From Actinophytocola algeriensis (GTDB taxonomy: Bacteria; Actinomycetota; Actinomycetes; Mycobacteriales; Pseudonocardiaceae): 64,000 bases of DNA. The stretch is from positions 124,001-188,000 of the forward strand of contig NZ_JACHJQ010000007.1 of the NCBI RefSeq assembly GCF_014203735.1. The letters are read 5' to 3'. This document shows, piece by piece, positions 19,475-29,332 of the stretch. Under the pieces are notes generated by a model. The model was given only the letters and a program-made list of their open reading frames with translations. It had not been told where the DNA came from and ran no database searches. Within the stretch, counting starts at the first letter, position 1, and each line of letters starts with the position of its first letter. A program made the position numbers and the translations under genes.

Positions 19475-19530
19475 TTGACACGACCGAAGCCGCCCGAGAT
19501 CCTTCGTGAACCCATGAGAGCGCTCTCATG
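19475..19530 (+). promoter_or_regulatory. Promoter and perfect LacI-type operator of the sugar ABC operon
   Basis: TTGACA (19475-19480) is a consensus -35; GATCCT near 19498 is a possible -10. The operator CATGAGAGCGCTCTCATG (19513-19530) is an 18-bp perfect palindrome with the GAGCGCTC core of LacI/CebR-type sites. It lies 36 bp before the solute-binding protein start, near the expected transcription start. Confidence 0.7.
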
Positions 19531-19566
19531 CCCGTTCCACACCGACGTGGCCGCAGGAGGCCAGAC

Positions 19567-20838
19567 ATGCGTAACTCAGGGATCGTCGCGTGCGTAGCCG
19601 CGACCGCCCTCGTCCTCACGGCCTGTGGCTCAGGCGGTGAGTCCGGCGAGGACGGTGGCGGGAACACGCTCACGATCAACGTCTTCGGCGACAGCTTCTC
19701 GTTACCGGACAACCGCGAGCTCTACGACGAGTACGAGAAGGCGCACGGCGTCAAGATCGTCGAGAACCGCAGCGACTTCGGCACGCACCACCAGAACCTG
19801 CAGGCCCGGCTGACCGCGGGGTCCGGCACCGCGGACCTCGAGGTGATCGAGGTCGGGCAGGTGTCCGGCTTCATCGGGCAGTCGGAGCAGTTCGTGAACT
19901 TCAAGGACAAGGGCGTCGACAGCGCGCAGTGGACCGAGTCCACCGTGCAGCGTGCGTCCACTGCGGACGGTGGGGCGCTGATCGGCCTGCCGACCGACAT
20001 CGGCGGCCTCGCCATGTGCTACCGGACCGACCTGTTCGCGCAGGCAGGCCTGCCGACCGACCGCGACCAGGTGTCCGCGCTGTGGTCGACGTGGGACGAC
20101 TACGTCTCCGTCGGCAAGCAGTTCCTCACCAAGATGCCGAAGACCAAGTGGTTCGACGCGGGTGGTCACGTCTTCACCGGCATCCTCGGCAACGAGGAGG
20201 AGACCTTCTACAACGCCGACGGCGACCTGATCGTCGAGGACAACAAGGTGGTCAAGGACGCGTGGGACCTCACGGTCGACGCGATCAAGGCAGGCCAGTC
20301 GGCCGCGCTGCCCGAGTTCTCGCCCGAGTGGAACACCGGTTTCCAGCAGGGCCAGTTCGCCACGATCACCTGCCCCGCGTGGATGATGGGCTACATCCAG
20401 GGCAACGCGCCCGACACCAAGGGCAAGTGGGACATCGCGAAGATCCCCGGTGGTTCCGGCAACTGGGGCGGCTCGTACGTCACGGTGCCCGCGCAGGGCA
20501 AGAACGTCGACAAGGCCGTCGAGCTGGCGAAGTGGCTGACCGCACCGGAGCAGAACGTCAAGCTGTTCAAGTCGATCGGCAACTTCCCGAGCCAGGAGTC
20601 CACCTGGTCGCAGCCCGACGTCGCGGACTTCAGCTCGGAGTTCTTCTCGGGCGCACCCGCCGGGAAGATCTACCCGGAGTCGCTGGAGAACGCGCCGGTG
20701 CAGGTGGTCGGCCCGCAGAGCGGCGTCATCGGCAACACGTTCGCCGGCGCGCTGAACAGCGTGGAGCAGGGCACCGATCCCGAGGAGGCCTGGGAGTCGG
20801 CGATGAACGACATCAAAGCCGCCGCGGGTGATGGATGA
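19567..20838 (+). CDS. Sugar ABC transporter solute-binding lipoprotein
   Basis: 423 aa from the ATG at 19567 (GCAGGAGG upstream). The lipobox LTAC places the lipid Cys at residue 20. The mature part is a type 1 extracellular solute-binding protein (LTINVFGDSF, ARLTAGSGTADLEVIEVGQ, PAWMMGYIQGNAP). It should capture an oligosaccharide outside the membrane. Context with GH16 and GH1 enzymes points to beta-glucan oligomers (laminaribiose or cellobiose type); this is inference. Its stop overlaps the next gene (ATGA). Confidence 0.92.
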   Translation: MRNSGIVACVAATALVLTACGSGGESGEDGGGNTLTINVFGDSFSLPDNRELYDEYEKAHGVKIVENRSDFGTHHQNLQARLTAGSGTADLEVIEVGQVSGFIGQSEQFVNFKDKGVDSAQWTESTVQRASTADGGALIGLPTDIGGLAMCYRTDLFAQAGLPTDRDQVSALWSTWDDYVSVGKQFLTKMPKTKWFDAGGHVFTGILGNEEETFYNADGDLIVEDNKVVKDAWDLTVDAIKAGQSAALPEFSPEWNTGFQQGQFATITCPAWMMGYIQGNAPDTKGKWDIAKIPGGSGNWGGSYVTVPAQGKNVDKAVELAKWLTAPEQNVKLFKSIGNFPSQESTWSQPDVADFSSEFFSGAPAGKIYPESLENAPVQVVGPQSGVIGNTFAGALNSVEQGTDPEEAWESAMNDIKAAAGDG

Positions 20839-21839
20839 CGGTGCGAACGTCAGAGCAGCTCGACAACCGCGGGGCGCCACCGGACTCTCCGGGGCGCCCC
20901 TCGGGGCCGTCCTCCCGGCGGCAGGCGTGGCGGTCGCGGTTGTACCGCTTCGACGTCAAGGGCTCGCCGTACCTGTACGTCCTGCCGTTCTTCGGGCTGT
21001 TCGCGGTCTTCGGCCTGTTCCCGCTGGTCTACACCGCGATCATCTCGACCACGGCGTGGAGTCCGCGCAAGCCGGGCAGTGAGGACGTCTCCGTCGGGCT
21101 GGACAACTACGGCAAGCTGCTGTCGGACGACAACTTCCACAACTCGCTGATCAACACCTTCGGCATCGGCCTCGTGTCGACCGTGCCGCAGCTGCTGCTG
21201 GCGCTGGGGATCGCGCACCTGCTGAACTACCGCCTGCGCGGGCGGCTGTTCCTGCGCATGGGTGTGCTGGTCCCGTACATCACGTCGGTGGCGGCGGTCG
21301 CGCTGATCTTCAACCAGATCTTCGCGCGCGACTTCGGGCTGCTGAACTGGGTCCTGCAGCCGTTCATGGACAACCCGCTCGACTGGCGCGCCGACAAGTG
21401 GTCGTCGTGGCTCGCGGTGTCGACCATGGTGATCTGGCACTGGACCGGCTACAACGCGCTGATCTACCTGGCGGCGATGCAGACGATCCCGTACGAGCTG
21501 TACGAGTCCGCGTCGATCGACGGGGCGAGCAAGTGGCAGCAGTTCTGGCACATCACGATCCCCAGCCTGCGGCCCACGATCATCTTCACCGTCATCGTGT
21601 CGACGATCGGCGCGCTGCAGCTGTTCGCCGAGCCCTTCCTCTTCGACACGACCCGCAACAGCAACGGCGGCCCGGAACGGGAGTTCCAGACCGTGGTCCT
21701 GTACCTGTACCAGCAGTTCTGGACGAACGGGCGGTACGGCTACGCGGCCGCGATCGCGTGGACCCTGTTCCTGATCACCGTCGTGATCGCACTGGTCAAC
21801 TTCCTGCTGGTGCGCCGGATCCGATCGGCGGACGACTGA
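20835..21839 (+). CDS. Sugar ABC transporter permease (MalF type)
   Basis: 334 aa with about six membrane segments. The permease EAA-like loop is [23 protein letters not shown] (about 217-239), which docks on the ATPase. A longer cytoplasmic N-terminus than its partner is typical of MalF types. Start and stop overlap both neighbours by a few bases (ATGA, TGATG), so it belongs to one operon with 19567-24102. No ATPase gene is in the cluster; a shared MsiK-like ATPase encoded elsewhere is the usual arrangement. Confidence 0.93.
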   Translation: MTVRTSEQLDNRGAPPDSPGRPSGPSSRRQAWRSRLYRFDVKGSPYLYVLPFFGLFAVFGLFPLVYTAIISTTAWSPRKPGSEDVSVGLDNYGKLLSDDNFHNSLINTFGIGLVSTVPQLLLALGIAHLLNYRLRGRLFLRMGVLVPYITSVAAVALIFNQIFARDFGLLNWVLQPFMDNPLDWRADKWSSWLAVSTMVIWHWTGYNALIYLAAMQTIPYELYESASIDGASKWQQFWHITIPSLRPTIIFTVIVSTIGALQLFAEPFLFDTTRNSNGGPEREFQTVVLYLYQQFWTNGRYGYAAAIAWTLFLITVVIALVNFLLVRRIRSADD

Positions 21840-22687
21840 TGGCACTTGGCACGACACGCAGACGTTCCCCCGACCAGGCACGCTGGGGCACCTACGCGAT
21901 CCTGTTCGCGATCATCATCGTCTCGATCTTCCCGCTGTACTGGTCGGTCGTGGTGTCCTCGCGCGACCAGTCCGCGATCGGCCGCTATCCCCCGCCGCTC
22001 GTGCCGGGCGGTTCGCTGTGGGACAACCTGGAGAAGGCGTTCGAACAGGGCAACTTCGGGCTCGCGCTGACGAACTCGGTGATCGTCGCCGGGACCATCA
22101 CGATCGCGGTGGTGTTCACCTCCACGCTCGCCGGTTTCGCGTTCGCCAAGCTGACCTTCCGCGGCCGCGGCGGCCTGTTCGCCGCGGTGGTGGGCACGAT
22201 GCTGGTGCCGACACAGCTCGCGATCATCCCGCTGTACATCATGGTCACGCAGTGGTTCGGCTGGTCCAACGACCTGCGCGGCGTGATCGTGCCCGCGCTG
22301 GTGAGCGCGTTCGGCGTGTTCTTCATGCGCCAGTACCTGTACTCGGCGATGCCGACCGAACTGCTCGAGGCCGGGCGCGTGGACGGCGCGTCGACGCTGC
22401 GCATCTACTGGAGCGTGGTGCTGCCCATCGCACGGCCCGGTGCCGCGGTGCTGGGGCTGCTCACGTTCATCACCTACTGGAACGACCTGTTCTGGCCGCT
22501 GATCCTGCTGAACACGCAGAACCCGACCGTGCAGGTGGCGATCGCCAACACGAGGAGCGGCATCGAGGTGGACTACTCGCTCGTGCTCGCAGGCACGGTG
22601 ATCGCGACGTTCCCGATGCTCATCGTGTTCCTGGTGCTTGGCAGACAGATCATCGGAGGGATCATGCAGGGGGCGGTGAAGGGGTGA
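21839..22687 (+). CDS. Sugar ABC transporter permease (MalG type)
   Basis: 282 aa from the ATG at 21839, which overlaps the previous stop (TGATG). Six membrane segments are predicted. The EAA loop reads [25 protein letters not shown] (about 178-202). It pairs with the preceding permease to form the channel. The last residues ([15 protein letters not shown]) are typical of MalG types. The stop overlaps a possible upstream start of the GH1 gene. Confidence 0.93.
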   Translation: MALGTTRRRSPDQARWGTYAILFAIIIVSIFPLYWSVVVSSRDQSAIGRYPPPLVPGGSLWDNLEKAFEQGNFGLALTNSVIVAGTITIAVVFTSTLAGFAFAKLTFRGRGGLFAAVVGTMLVPTQLAIIPLYIMVTQWFGWSNDLRGVIVPALVSAFGVFFMRQYLYSAMPTELLEAGRVDGASTLRIYWSVVLPIARPGAAVLGLLTFITYWNDLFWPLILLNTQNPTVQVAIANTRSGIEVDYSLVLAGTVIATFPMLIVFLVLGRQIIGGIMQGAVKG

Positions 22688-22701
22688 ACGGAGCTCACGA
22701 A

Positions 22702-24102
22702 GTGAACGATCAGCCTCTGAAGTTTCCCGAGGGGTTCGTGTGGGGCGCGGCGACGGCGGCGTACCAGATCGAGGGCGGGCACGACGCCGACGGGCGTGGA
22801 CCGTCCATCTGGGACACGTTCAGCCACTCGCCGGGCCGGGTCGCGAACGGCGACAACGGGGACGTGGCGGCCGACCACTACCACCGGTTCCGCGAGGACG
22901 TCGCGCTGATGGCCGAGATGGGGCTGCCCGCGTACCGGTTCTCCGTGTCGTGGCCGCGGATCCAGCCGACGGGCAAGGGCCCGGCGAACGCGCCGGGGCT
23001 GGACCACTACGAGCGCCTGGTGGACGAGCTGTTGGCGCACGGCATCGAGCCGGTGCTCACCCTGTACCACTGGGACCTCCCGCAGGAGCTGGAGGACTCC
23101 GGCGGGTGGGGGACGCGGGACACCGCGGCCCGGTTCGCCGAGTACGCCGAGCTCGTCGGGACACGGCTCGGCGACCGGGTCCCGAACTGGACCACGCTGA
23201 ACGAGCCGTGGTGTTCGGCATTCCTCGGGTACTCCTCCGGTGAGCACGCGCCGGGTCGCACCGACCCGGCGCTGGCGCTGCGGGCCGCACACCACCTGCT
23301 GCTGGCGCACGGGCTGGGCACGCAGGCGCTGCGCGCGGTGCTGCCGGAGTCCGCGCAGGTGTCGATCACGCTGAACCTGTCCTCGGTGCTGCCCGCGGTC
23401 ACGTCGACGGCCGCGACGAACGCGGTGCGGCGGATCGACGGCCTGGCGAACCGGCTGTTCCTCGACCCGCTGTTCCGCGGCCACTACCCGGTGGACGTCC
23501 TGCGCGACACGGCACGGCTCACCGACTGGAGCTTCGTGCTGCCCGCGGACCTGGCGGTGATCGCGGCACCCATCGACTCCCTGGGCATCAACTACTACAC
23601 GCCGACGCTGGTCGATGTCGTCGACCCGGCGGACCCGCCTGCCGACGGCCCGTCGCCGTGGCCGGCCTGCCGGGATGTCCGGTTCGTCCAGCCACCGGGC
23701 CCGCAGACCGCGATGGGCTGGGCGATCGACGCCCAGGGCCTGCGGAACGTGGTGCACCGCGTGCACGACCAGTACCGCCCGATACCGTTGATGATCACGG
23801 AGAACGGCGCCGCGTTCGACGACGAGCTGGGTGTCGACGGGGTCCGTGACGACGAGCGGATCGCCTATCTGCGCGACCACCTGAAGGTCGTGCACGAGGC
23901 GATCACGCACGGGGTGGACCTTCGGGGATACTTCGTGTGGTCGCTGCTGGACAACTTCGAGTGGGCATACGGGTACGCGAAGCGGTTCGGCATCGTCCAC
24001 GTGGACTACCCGACACAGGCACGCGTCTGGAAGGACAGCGCACACTGGTACCGGCAGGTGATTCAGACGAACGGCATAGACAGCGACCCGGACACGGAAT
24101 GA
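22702..24102 (+). CDS. GH1 beta-glucosidase
   Basis: 466 aa from the GTG at 22702 (GGAG eight bases upstream); a GTG at 22684 would add six residues. The family N-terminus [19 protein letters not shown] is present. The acid/base is Glu168 in TLNEPW and the nucleophile is Glu367 in ITENG. There is no signal peptide, so it cleaves imported beta-glucosides to glucose in the cytosol. It is the last enzyme of the uptake operon and overlaps the regulator start (ATGA). Confidence 0.95.
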   Translation: MNDQPLKFPEGFVWGAATAAYQIEGGHDADGRGPSIWDTFSHSPGRVANGDNGDVAADHYHRFREDVALMAEMGLPAYRFSVSWPRIQPTGKGPANAPGLDHYERLVDELLAHGIEPVLTLYHWDLPQELEDSGGWGTRDTAARFAEYAELVGTRLGDRVPNWTTLNEPWCSAFLGYSSGEHAPGRTDPALALRAAHHLLLAHGLGTQALRAVLPESAQVSITLNLSSVLPAVTSTAATNAVRRIDGLANRLFLDPLFRGHYPVDVLRDTARLTDWSFVLPADLAVIAAPIDSLGINYYTPTLVDVVDPADPPADGPSPWPACRDVRFVQPPGPQTAMGWAIDAQGLRNVVHRVHDQYRPIPLMITENGAAFDDELGVDGVRDDERIAYLRDHLKVVHEAITHGVDLRGYFVWSLLDNFEWAYGYAKRFGIVHVDYPTQARVWKDSAHWYRQVIQTNGIDSDPDTE

Positions 24103-25103
24103 TCTCCAAGCCCACACTCGACACCGTCGCCGCGGAGGCGGGGGTGTCGCGGGCGACCGTGTCCAGGGTGATCAACGGGTCGCCGAGGGTGAGCCCCGAG
24201 GTGAAGGTGGCCGTCGAGACCGCCATCGCCGCGCTGGGCTACGTCCCCAACCGGGCGGCCCGCAGCCTCGCGATGCGCAGGACCGACTCGATCGCGCTGG
24301 TGATGCGCGAGCCGGACGCCACCGTGTTGAACGACCCGTACCTCGGCAACATCATCATCGCGACGAGCCAGACCCTCATCGGCACCGGTGTCCAGCTCGT
24401 GCTGGTGAACGCCCAGAACACGGCGGAACACGCCCAGCTCGCCGACTACGTCCGCAGTGGACACGTGGACGGCGTGCTGCTGGCGTCGATGCACGACGAC
24501 GACCCGCTCCCCCGCCTGCTGCTGGAGGCGGGGATCCCGACCGTGGTGGGCGGCCGCCCGTCCCGCCCGATGCCCGGACTGTCCTATGTGGACGTCGACA
24601 ACGTCGGCGGCGCCCAGCTGGCCGCCGAACGCCTGCTGGCGTCTGACCGCCGCCGCATCGCGACGATCGCGGGCCCGCAGGACATGACGGCGGGCATCGA
24701 CCGCCTGTCGGGCTACCGCCTCGCCCTGTCGAACACGGGCCGGAAGGCGGACCGGGTGGCCTACGGCGACTTCACCCGCGAGTCGGGCCAGCAGGCGATG
24801 ACCGCGTTGCTGGCCCGCCACCCGGACCTGGACGCGGTCTTCGTGGCGAACGACCTGATGGCCATCGGCGCACTGCGCTCCCTCCGCGACGCGGGCCGCC
24901 GCGTCCCGGACGACGTGGCGGTGGTCGGCTACGACGACATCGACATGGCGCGCCACACCGAACCCCCGCTGACCACCATCCACCAGCCCATCGTCGACCA
25001 GGCCCGCACGATGACCGAACTGCTGCTGACCCAGATAGGCGGCGACCCGGTCGCGGACCCGGTGGTGCTGCCGACCGTGCTGGTGGAACGCGAGTCGGCC
25101 TGA
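24099..25103 (+). CDS. LacI-family repressor of the beta-glucan operon
   Basis: 334 aa. The LacI headpiece is at residues 5-50 ([23 protein letters not shown]) with a hinge (RAARSLA). A periplasmic-binding-protein-like sensor follows ([55 protein letters not shown]). It is last in the operon and probably binds the operators at 17809 and 19513, with an oligosaccharide as inducer. A terminator follows. Confidence 0.93.
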   Translation: MISKPTLDTVAAEAGVSRATVSRVINGSPRVSPEVKVAVETAIAALGYVPNRAARSLAMRRTDSIALVMREPDATVLNDPYLGNIIIATSQTLIGTGVQLVLVNAQNTAEHAQLADYVRSGHVDGVLLASMHDDDPLPRLLLEAGIPTVVGGRPSRPMPGLSYVDVDNVGGAQLAAERLLASDRRRIATIAGPQDMTAGIDRLSGYRLALSNTGRKADRVAYGDFTRESGQQAMTALLARHPDLDAVFVANDLMAIGALRSLRDAGRRVPDDVAVVGYDDIDMARHTEPPLTTIHQPIVDQARTMTELLLTQIGGDPVADPVVLPTVLVERESA

Positions 25104-25108
25104 CACGA

Positions 25109-25145
25109 CGAGTGCGGTGCGAGCCCCCGGCCCGCACCGCACTCG
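25109..25145. terminator. Bidirectional terminator after the LacI gene
   Basis: Perfect 13-bp stem CGAGTGCGGTGCG / CGCACCGCACTCG, 11-nt loop, between the convergent stops at 25103 and 25162. Confidence 0.8.
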
Positions 25146-25161
25146 AACCTCCGGCGGCTAC

Positions 25162-26164
25162 CTATGCCTTGCCGACCGCCGCGGCCACGGCCTTGGCGAC
25201 CGGGACCGCCTTCTCGCACGCGGTGGCGACGTCCAGGCCGTCCTCCGGCTCACCGTCGAGGCTCACGGAGATGAGCTCGCCGTGGTCGTCGGTCTCGTAG
25301 TCGGTCGGCGTCGCGAGCACGCGCCAGGTCACGTTGCAGCTGACGGTGCTTGTCTCATCGGTGACGAGCTGGATCGCCGTCACACCGCCGCCGAGGTCGA
25401 CGGGCTCACCTTCCGAGGCGTCGGGCTGCGTCGCCTCGTACACGCGCACACTCACCAGCGGGTAGGTCGTGCCGTCGCCCGTCCAGAAGTTGCAGTCGTG
25501 CAGGCTCGCGACCTCCACGAAGATCTCGTCGCCCAGCGCGCCCCGCACGGCGTCCTCGGCCGCCAGCGCGCACGGGTCCGCGGTCAGCACCGAACCGGGC
25601 AGTTGCTCGTGCTGCGGCGGTTCGGCGTGCAGCGTCCGCACGAGCTGCCCCAGCGCGGTGCGGCCGAGCTCGCAGCCGTCACCGCCAGGGAGCTCGGCGT
25701 GCACCGTGATCCCCAGTTCCAGCTCGTAGGACGTCACGACGGAAATCCAGCACGACGCCGGGTCCTCGTCGTCGACGATCAACGGCAGTCCTTCGAGTTC
25801 CCCGCTCACGTCGTCGAGCAGGATCAGCTGATCGCCGATGGTCAGCACCAGCTCCAGGGTCTTGCCGCCGGCGTCGACGTCGACGGAGCACTCGCCCCAG
25901 CCCGTTTCGGAAACGCTGTCGGGCACGACAGTGCCGACATCGGTGAGGTTCTTGGCGTCCAGCAACGCACACGCGTCAACAGCCCGCAGGGCCGCCGCTT
26001 CGACCGCGGGGTCGGCGATCTCGGGCATGGCGCTGGTCGTCTCGCCGCCATCACCCGACGACGAGTCCCCCGGACGACGAGACCACGTCACCGCACCCGG
26101 AGGCCACCAGGACAAGCGCCACAGCAGCGGCCAGAACAGGCAATCGGGCCCTGTAGTTGATCAT
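25162..26164 (-). pseudogene. DUF3558-like lipoprotein, frame broken at a G run
   Basis: The main frame (25162 to about 26066) encodes two similar acidic halves, each with a conserved Cys pattern (VDACALLDAKNL ... GWGECSVDV; ADPCALAAEDAV ... HDCNFW), resembling DUF3558-type lipoproteins. The natural start is the ATG at 26164, in another frame: a signal peptide with lipobox LVASGC. Removing one base from the C5 run at 26067-26071 (G5 on the coding strand) joins SGCGDVVSSSG to DSSSGDGG. So it is either a real frameshift, a phase-variable tract or an assembly error. If intact it is a surface lipoprotein of about 333 aa with unknown ligand. Confidence 0.65.
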
Positions 26165-26289
26165 GCGGGCAGACGGTAACCAACTGTCCGCCTGACCCGT
26201 TATTTACCCCCGTTAAATTCACGGATTGGCGAATTGATAGCCTGGCGCCAGGTGACGAACGGCACCGCGGCTGCCGCCGCCCCGGGGTG

Positions 26290-26480
26290 ATAGCGTCCCG
26301 GTGCTGGTCAGGCACACTGACCGGTGACGCGACGAGTTAGCGAAGTCCGGTGTGATTCCGGCGCTGTCCCGCAACTGTCAAAGCCAGGTCGCCTCCCCGC
26401 CGCGTCGACGCCAACCGCCCCCGGTGCAGGGACGCGGCGTGCCGGGGTTTCCCGGGTCGCGCCCGTGCGCTGGGCAGAAG
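26290..26480 (+). ncRNA. Cobalamin riboswitch
   Basis: The B12-box region GCTGTCCCGCAACTGT (26363-26378) with the flanking CCGGTGTGATTCCGG stem (26347-26361) and AGCCAGGTCGCC (26382-26393) is diagnostic of the AdoCbl class. Outer limits are estimated from surrounding pairing. It lies directly upstream of a BtuFCD-type importer and should switch it off when adenosylcobalamin is plentiful. The rest of 26165-26289 is noncoding. Confidence 0.88.
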
Positions 26481-26495
26481 ACCCGAGGTGCTCCG

Positions 26496-27452
26496 TTGTC
26501 CTCCACCGCCAGGCGCTTCGCTGCGCTGACCGTCGCCGGTGCGCTGCTCGTCGCCGGGTGCGCGAACCGCGACCAGCCGTCCGACCAGCAACCCGGTGAC
26601 TCGTTCGACGCCACGAGTGCGGCGTTCCCCGTCACGGTCGACCAGCCCGGCGGTGAGCCGGTCACCATCGAGAAGCGGCCCGCGCGCATCGTGTCGCTGT
26701 CGGCCAGCAACACCGAGACGCTGTACGCGGTCGGCGCGGGTGAGCAGGTCGTGGCCGTCGACGACCAGTCCGACCACCCGGCCGACGCACCCGAGACCGA
26801 CCTGTCCGGGCTCACCCCGAACGTCGAGGCCATCTCCAACCACAACCCGGACCTCGTGGTGATCTCCGACGACGCCGACAACCTCGTCGAGTCGCTGAAG
26901 GCGATCAACGTGCCCGTGCTCGCGGTGCCCGCCGCCAAGACGCTGGACGACGTGTACGCGGGCATGACCGCGATCGGCAAGGCCACCGGGCACGCCGACG
27001 AGGCCGCCGACCTGGTGGAACGCACCAAGGACGGGCTGGACAAGGTCATCGCCGACACGCCGAAGCCGGCCACCGCGCTCACGTACTACCACGAGCTGGA
27101 CACCACCCTGTACAGCGCGACCTCGAAGACCTTCATCGGGCAGGTCTACGGCCTGTTCGGGCTGACCAACATCGCCGACCCGGCCGACGTGGACGCGGGC
27201 GGCTACCCGCAGCTGTCGAACGAGGCCATCCTGCAGGCCGACCCGGACCTGATCTTCCTCGCGGACGTGCAGTGCTGCGGCCAGAACGCCGGGACCGTCG
27301 CGGCCCGGCCGGGCTGGGGCACGCTGACGGCCGTGCGGAACGGCAACGTCGTCGAGCTGGACGACGACCTGGCCTCCCGGTGGGGCCCGCGCGTCGTCGA
27401 CCTGGCGAAGTCCGTGGCCGCCGCCGTGACCAAGGCCGGCGAGCAGAACTGA
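26496..27452 (+). CDS. btuF: Cobalamin-type ABC transporter substrate-binding lipoprotein
   Basis: 318 aa from a TTG at 26496, seven bases after GAGG; no better start exists after the riboswitch. The lipobox LVAGC puts the lipid Cys at residue 22. The mature part is a type III binding protein (PARIVSLSASNTETLYAVGAG, NPDLVVISDD, LTYYHELDTTLYSA, ADPDLIFLADVQCCGQ). The B12 riboswitch indicates a corrinoid ligand, although relatives also bind haem or siderophores. Confidence 0.9.
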   Translation: MSSTARRFAALTVAGALLVAGCANRDQPSDQQPGDSFDATSAAFPVTVDQPGGEPVTIEKRPARIVSLSASNTETLYAVGAGEQVVAVDDQSDHPADAPETDLSGLTPNVEAISNHNPDLVVISDDADNLVESLKAINVPVLAVPAAKTLDDVYAGMTAIGKATGHADEAADLVERTKDGLDKVIADTPKPATALTYYHELDTTLYSATSKTFIGQVYGLFGLTNIADPADVDAGGYPQLSNEAILQADPDLIFLADVQCCGQNAGTVAARPGWGTLTAVRNGNVVELDDDLASRWGPRVVDLAKSVAAAVTKAGEQN

Positions 27453-27481
27453 CCGCGACCCCCACCCGGCTCCGCCCTGGC

Positions 27482-28480
27482 GTGCTCGCCACGGCGGTGG
27501 CCGGGCTGGTCGCCGTGGTGGCGGTGTCCACCCTGCTCGGCGCGGCCAACCTGGGCTGGACCCGGGTGGTGGCTGAGGTGTGGGCACAGCTGACGGGCGG
27601 CACGTCCCCGCTGTCGGCCACCGAGGCGGCGATCGTGTGGGAGGTGCGGCTGCCCCGCGTCGTGCTGGCCGGGCTGGTCGGCGCGGCGCTCGCGGTGTCG
27701 GGGGCGGCGTTCCAGGGCGTGTTCCGCAACCCGCTCGCGGACCCGTACCTGCTCGGTGCGGCCGCGGGTGCGGGCATGGCGGCGACGATCGTGGTGGTCG
27801 CCGCGCCGCAGACGGCCGGGTGGATCGTCGGCCCGCTGCCGCTCGCCGCGTTCGCGGGCGCGATCGGCGGGGTGTCGCTGACGTGGGTGCTCGGCCGGTC
27901 GGCGGGTGGCGGCACGGCGGTGCTGCTGCTGGCCGGCGTGGCGGTCGCGTCGTTCCTGACCGCGGTGCAAACGTTCGCGCAGCAGCTGAACACCGACACC
28001 ATCAAGCAGGTCTACAGCTGGATGCTGGGCGGCCTGAACACGTCGGGCTGGACCGAGGTCCTGGTGACGGTCCCGTACATCGCGGTGGCGGCGGCCGTGC
28101 TGTGCCTGTGCGGGCGGCTGCTGGACGTGCTGGCGGTCGGCGACGACGAGGCCGCGTCGCTCGGCATCAACCCGGGGCGGGTGCGGGTGGTGGTCCTGCT
28201 GTCCGCGTCGCTCGCGACCGCGGCCGCGGTGTCCGTGAGCGGTCTGATCGGGTTCGTCGGGATCGTGGTGCCGCACGTGGTGCGGCTGCTGGCCGGGGCG
28301 AGCTACCGGGTGGTGGTGCCGCTGTCGCTGGCGGGCGGCGCGATGTTCCTGATCATCGCCGACCACATCGCGCGGACCGCGTTCGCGCCCGCCGAGCTGC
28401 CGATCGGGGTGATCACGGCGTTCACCGGCGCGCCGTTCTTCCTGCTGGTGCTGCGGATGTACCGGAGCAAGCTGCGATGA
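27482..28480 (+). CDS. btuC: Cobalamin-type ABC transporter permease
   Basis: FecCD/BtuC family, about ten membrane segments. Landmarks: VRLPRVVLAGLVGAALAVSG, FRNPLADPYLLG, and the ATPase-coupling region ending SVSGLIGFVGIVVPHVVRLL. The start is uncertain. The GTG at 27482 has no ribosome binding site and trims the charged N-terminus (TPTRLRPG); a CTG at 27449 overlaps the btuF stop and follows GGCGAG, giving a more normal protein. The stop overlaps btuD (ATGA). Confidence 0.9.
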   Translation: MLATAVAGLVAVVAVSTLLGAANLGWTRVVAEVWAQLTGGTSPLSATEAAIVWEVRLPRVVLAGLVGAALAVSGAAFQGVFRNPLADPYLLGAAAGAGMAATIVVVAAPQTAGWIVGPLPLAAFAGAIGGVSLTWVLGRSAGGGTAVLLLAGVAVASFLTAVQTFAQQLNTDTIKQVYSWMLGGLNTSGWTEVLVTVPYIAVAAAVLCLCGRLLDVLAVGDDEAASLGINPGRVRVVVLLSASLATAAAVSVSGLIGFVGIVVPHVVRLLAGASYRVVVPLSLAGGAMFLIIADHIARTAFAPAELPIGVITAFTGAPFFLLVLRMYRSKLR

Positions 28481-29298
28481 CGGCTCCGAAGAGCGCACAG
28501 CAGGCACTGTCCCTGCGCGCGGTGAACGCCCGCCACGGCTCCCGGGTGGTGGCCGCGGACGTCGACGTGACGCTGGAGAAGGGCGGCTGGCTCGCCATCA
28601 TCGGCCCGAACGGGGCCGGGAAGTCGTCGCTGCTGAAGGCGATCGTCGGGATCGTGCACCACGACGGCGAGATACTGGTCGACGACGTGCCGACGTCGTC
28701 GCTGTCGAACCGCGAGCGCGCGCGGGCCATCGCGTACGCCCCGCAGACCCCGCAGCTGCCGGACCGGCTGACGGTGACGGACTACGTGCTGCTGGGCCGC
28801 ACCCCGCACCTGTCGCCGCTGGCGCGGGAGCGCAGGTCGGACCTGGCGGTGGTGTCGCAGGTGCTGGAGCGCCTGGACCTGGGAACGCTGGCGACGCGGG
28901 CACTGCACACGCTCTCGGGCGGCGAGCGGCAGCGTGCGGTGCTGGCACGAGTGCTGGCACAGGAGGCGGGCCTGCTGCTGCTCGACGAACCGACGACCGG
29001 CCTGGACATCGGGCACGCGCAGGCACTGCTCGACCTGATCGACCGCCTGCGCCACGAGGAGGGCGCGACGGTGGTCAGCACACTGCACGACCTGACCCTC
29101 TCGGCCCAGTACGCGACCCAGCTGTTGTTGCTGGACAAGGGAAACGTGGTCGCGACGGGCAGTCCGGCCGAGGTGCTGACCCGGGACACGATCGCCCGCC
29201 ACTACGACGCGCGAGTGGAAGTCCTGACGACCGGGGACGGTCAGCTGGTCGTCGCCCCGACCAGGGCACAGGACCGCGCCACACCGCGCGTTCCGTGA
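28477..29298 (+). CDS. btuD: Cobalamin-type ABC transporter ATPase
   Basis: 273 aa. Walker [10 protein letters not shown] (about 46-54), signature LSGGERQR, Walker [13 protein letters not shown] and the switch His in [12 protein letters not shown] are intact. It powers the importer with the two preceding proteins and is translationally coupled to the permease by an ATGA overlap. The C-terminal 30 residues are variable and may be regulatory. Confidence 0.93.
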   Translation: MTAPKSAQQALSLRAVNARHGSRVVAADVDVTLEKGGWLAIIGPNGAGKSSLLKAIVGIVHHDGEILVDDVPTSSLSNRERARAIAYAPQTPQLPDRLTVTDYVLLGRTPHLSPLARERRSDLAVVSQVLERLDLGTLATRALHTLSGGERQRAVLARVLAQEAGLLLLDEPTTGLDIGHAQALLDLIDRLRHEEGATVVSTLHDLTLSAQYATQLLLLDKGNVVATGSPAEVLTRDTIARHYDARVEVLTTGDGQLVVAPTRAQDRATPRVP

Positions 29299-29309
29299 TC
29301 CAACTCGAC

Positions 29310-29323
29310 TAGAACGTGTTACA
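29310..29323 (+). promoter_or_regulatory. KstR-like operator upstream of the SDR gene
   Basis: TAGAACGTGTTACA fits the KstR consensus TnnAACnnGTTnnA at every fixed position. It lies 10 bp before the GTG start at 29333. KstR is the TetR repressor of steroid catabolism in mycobacteria and rhodococci. A related TetR protein could use the same half sites, so the regulator is not proven. Confidence 0.55.
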
Positions 29324-29332
29324 GTTCTGCTC

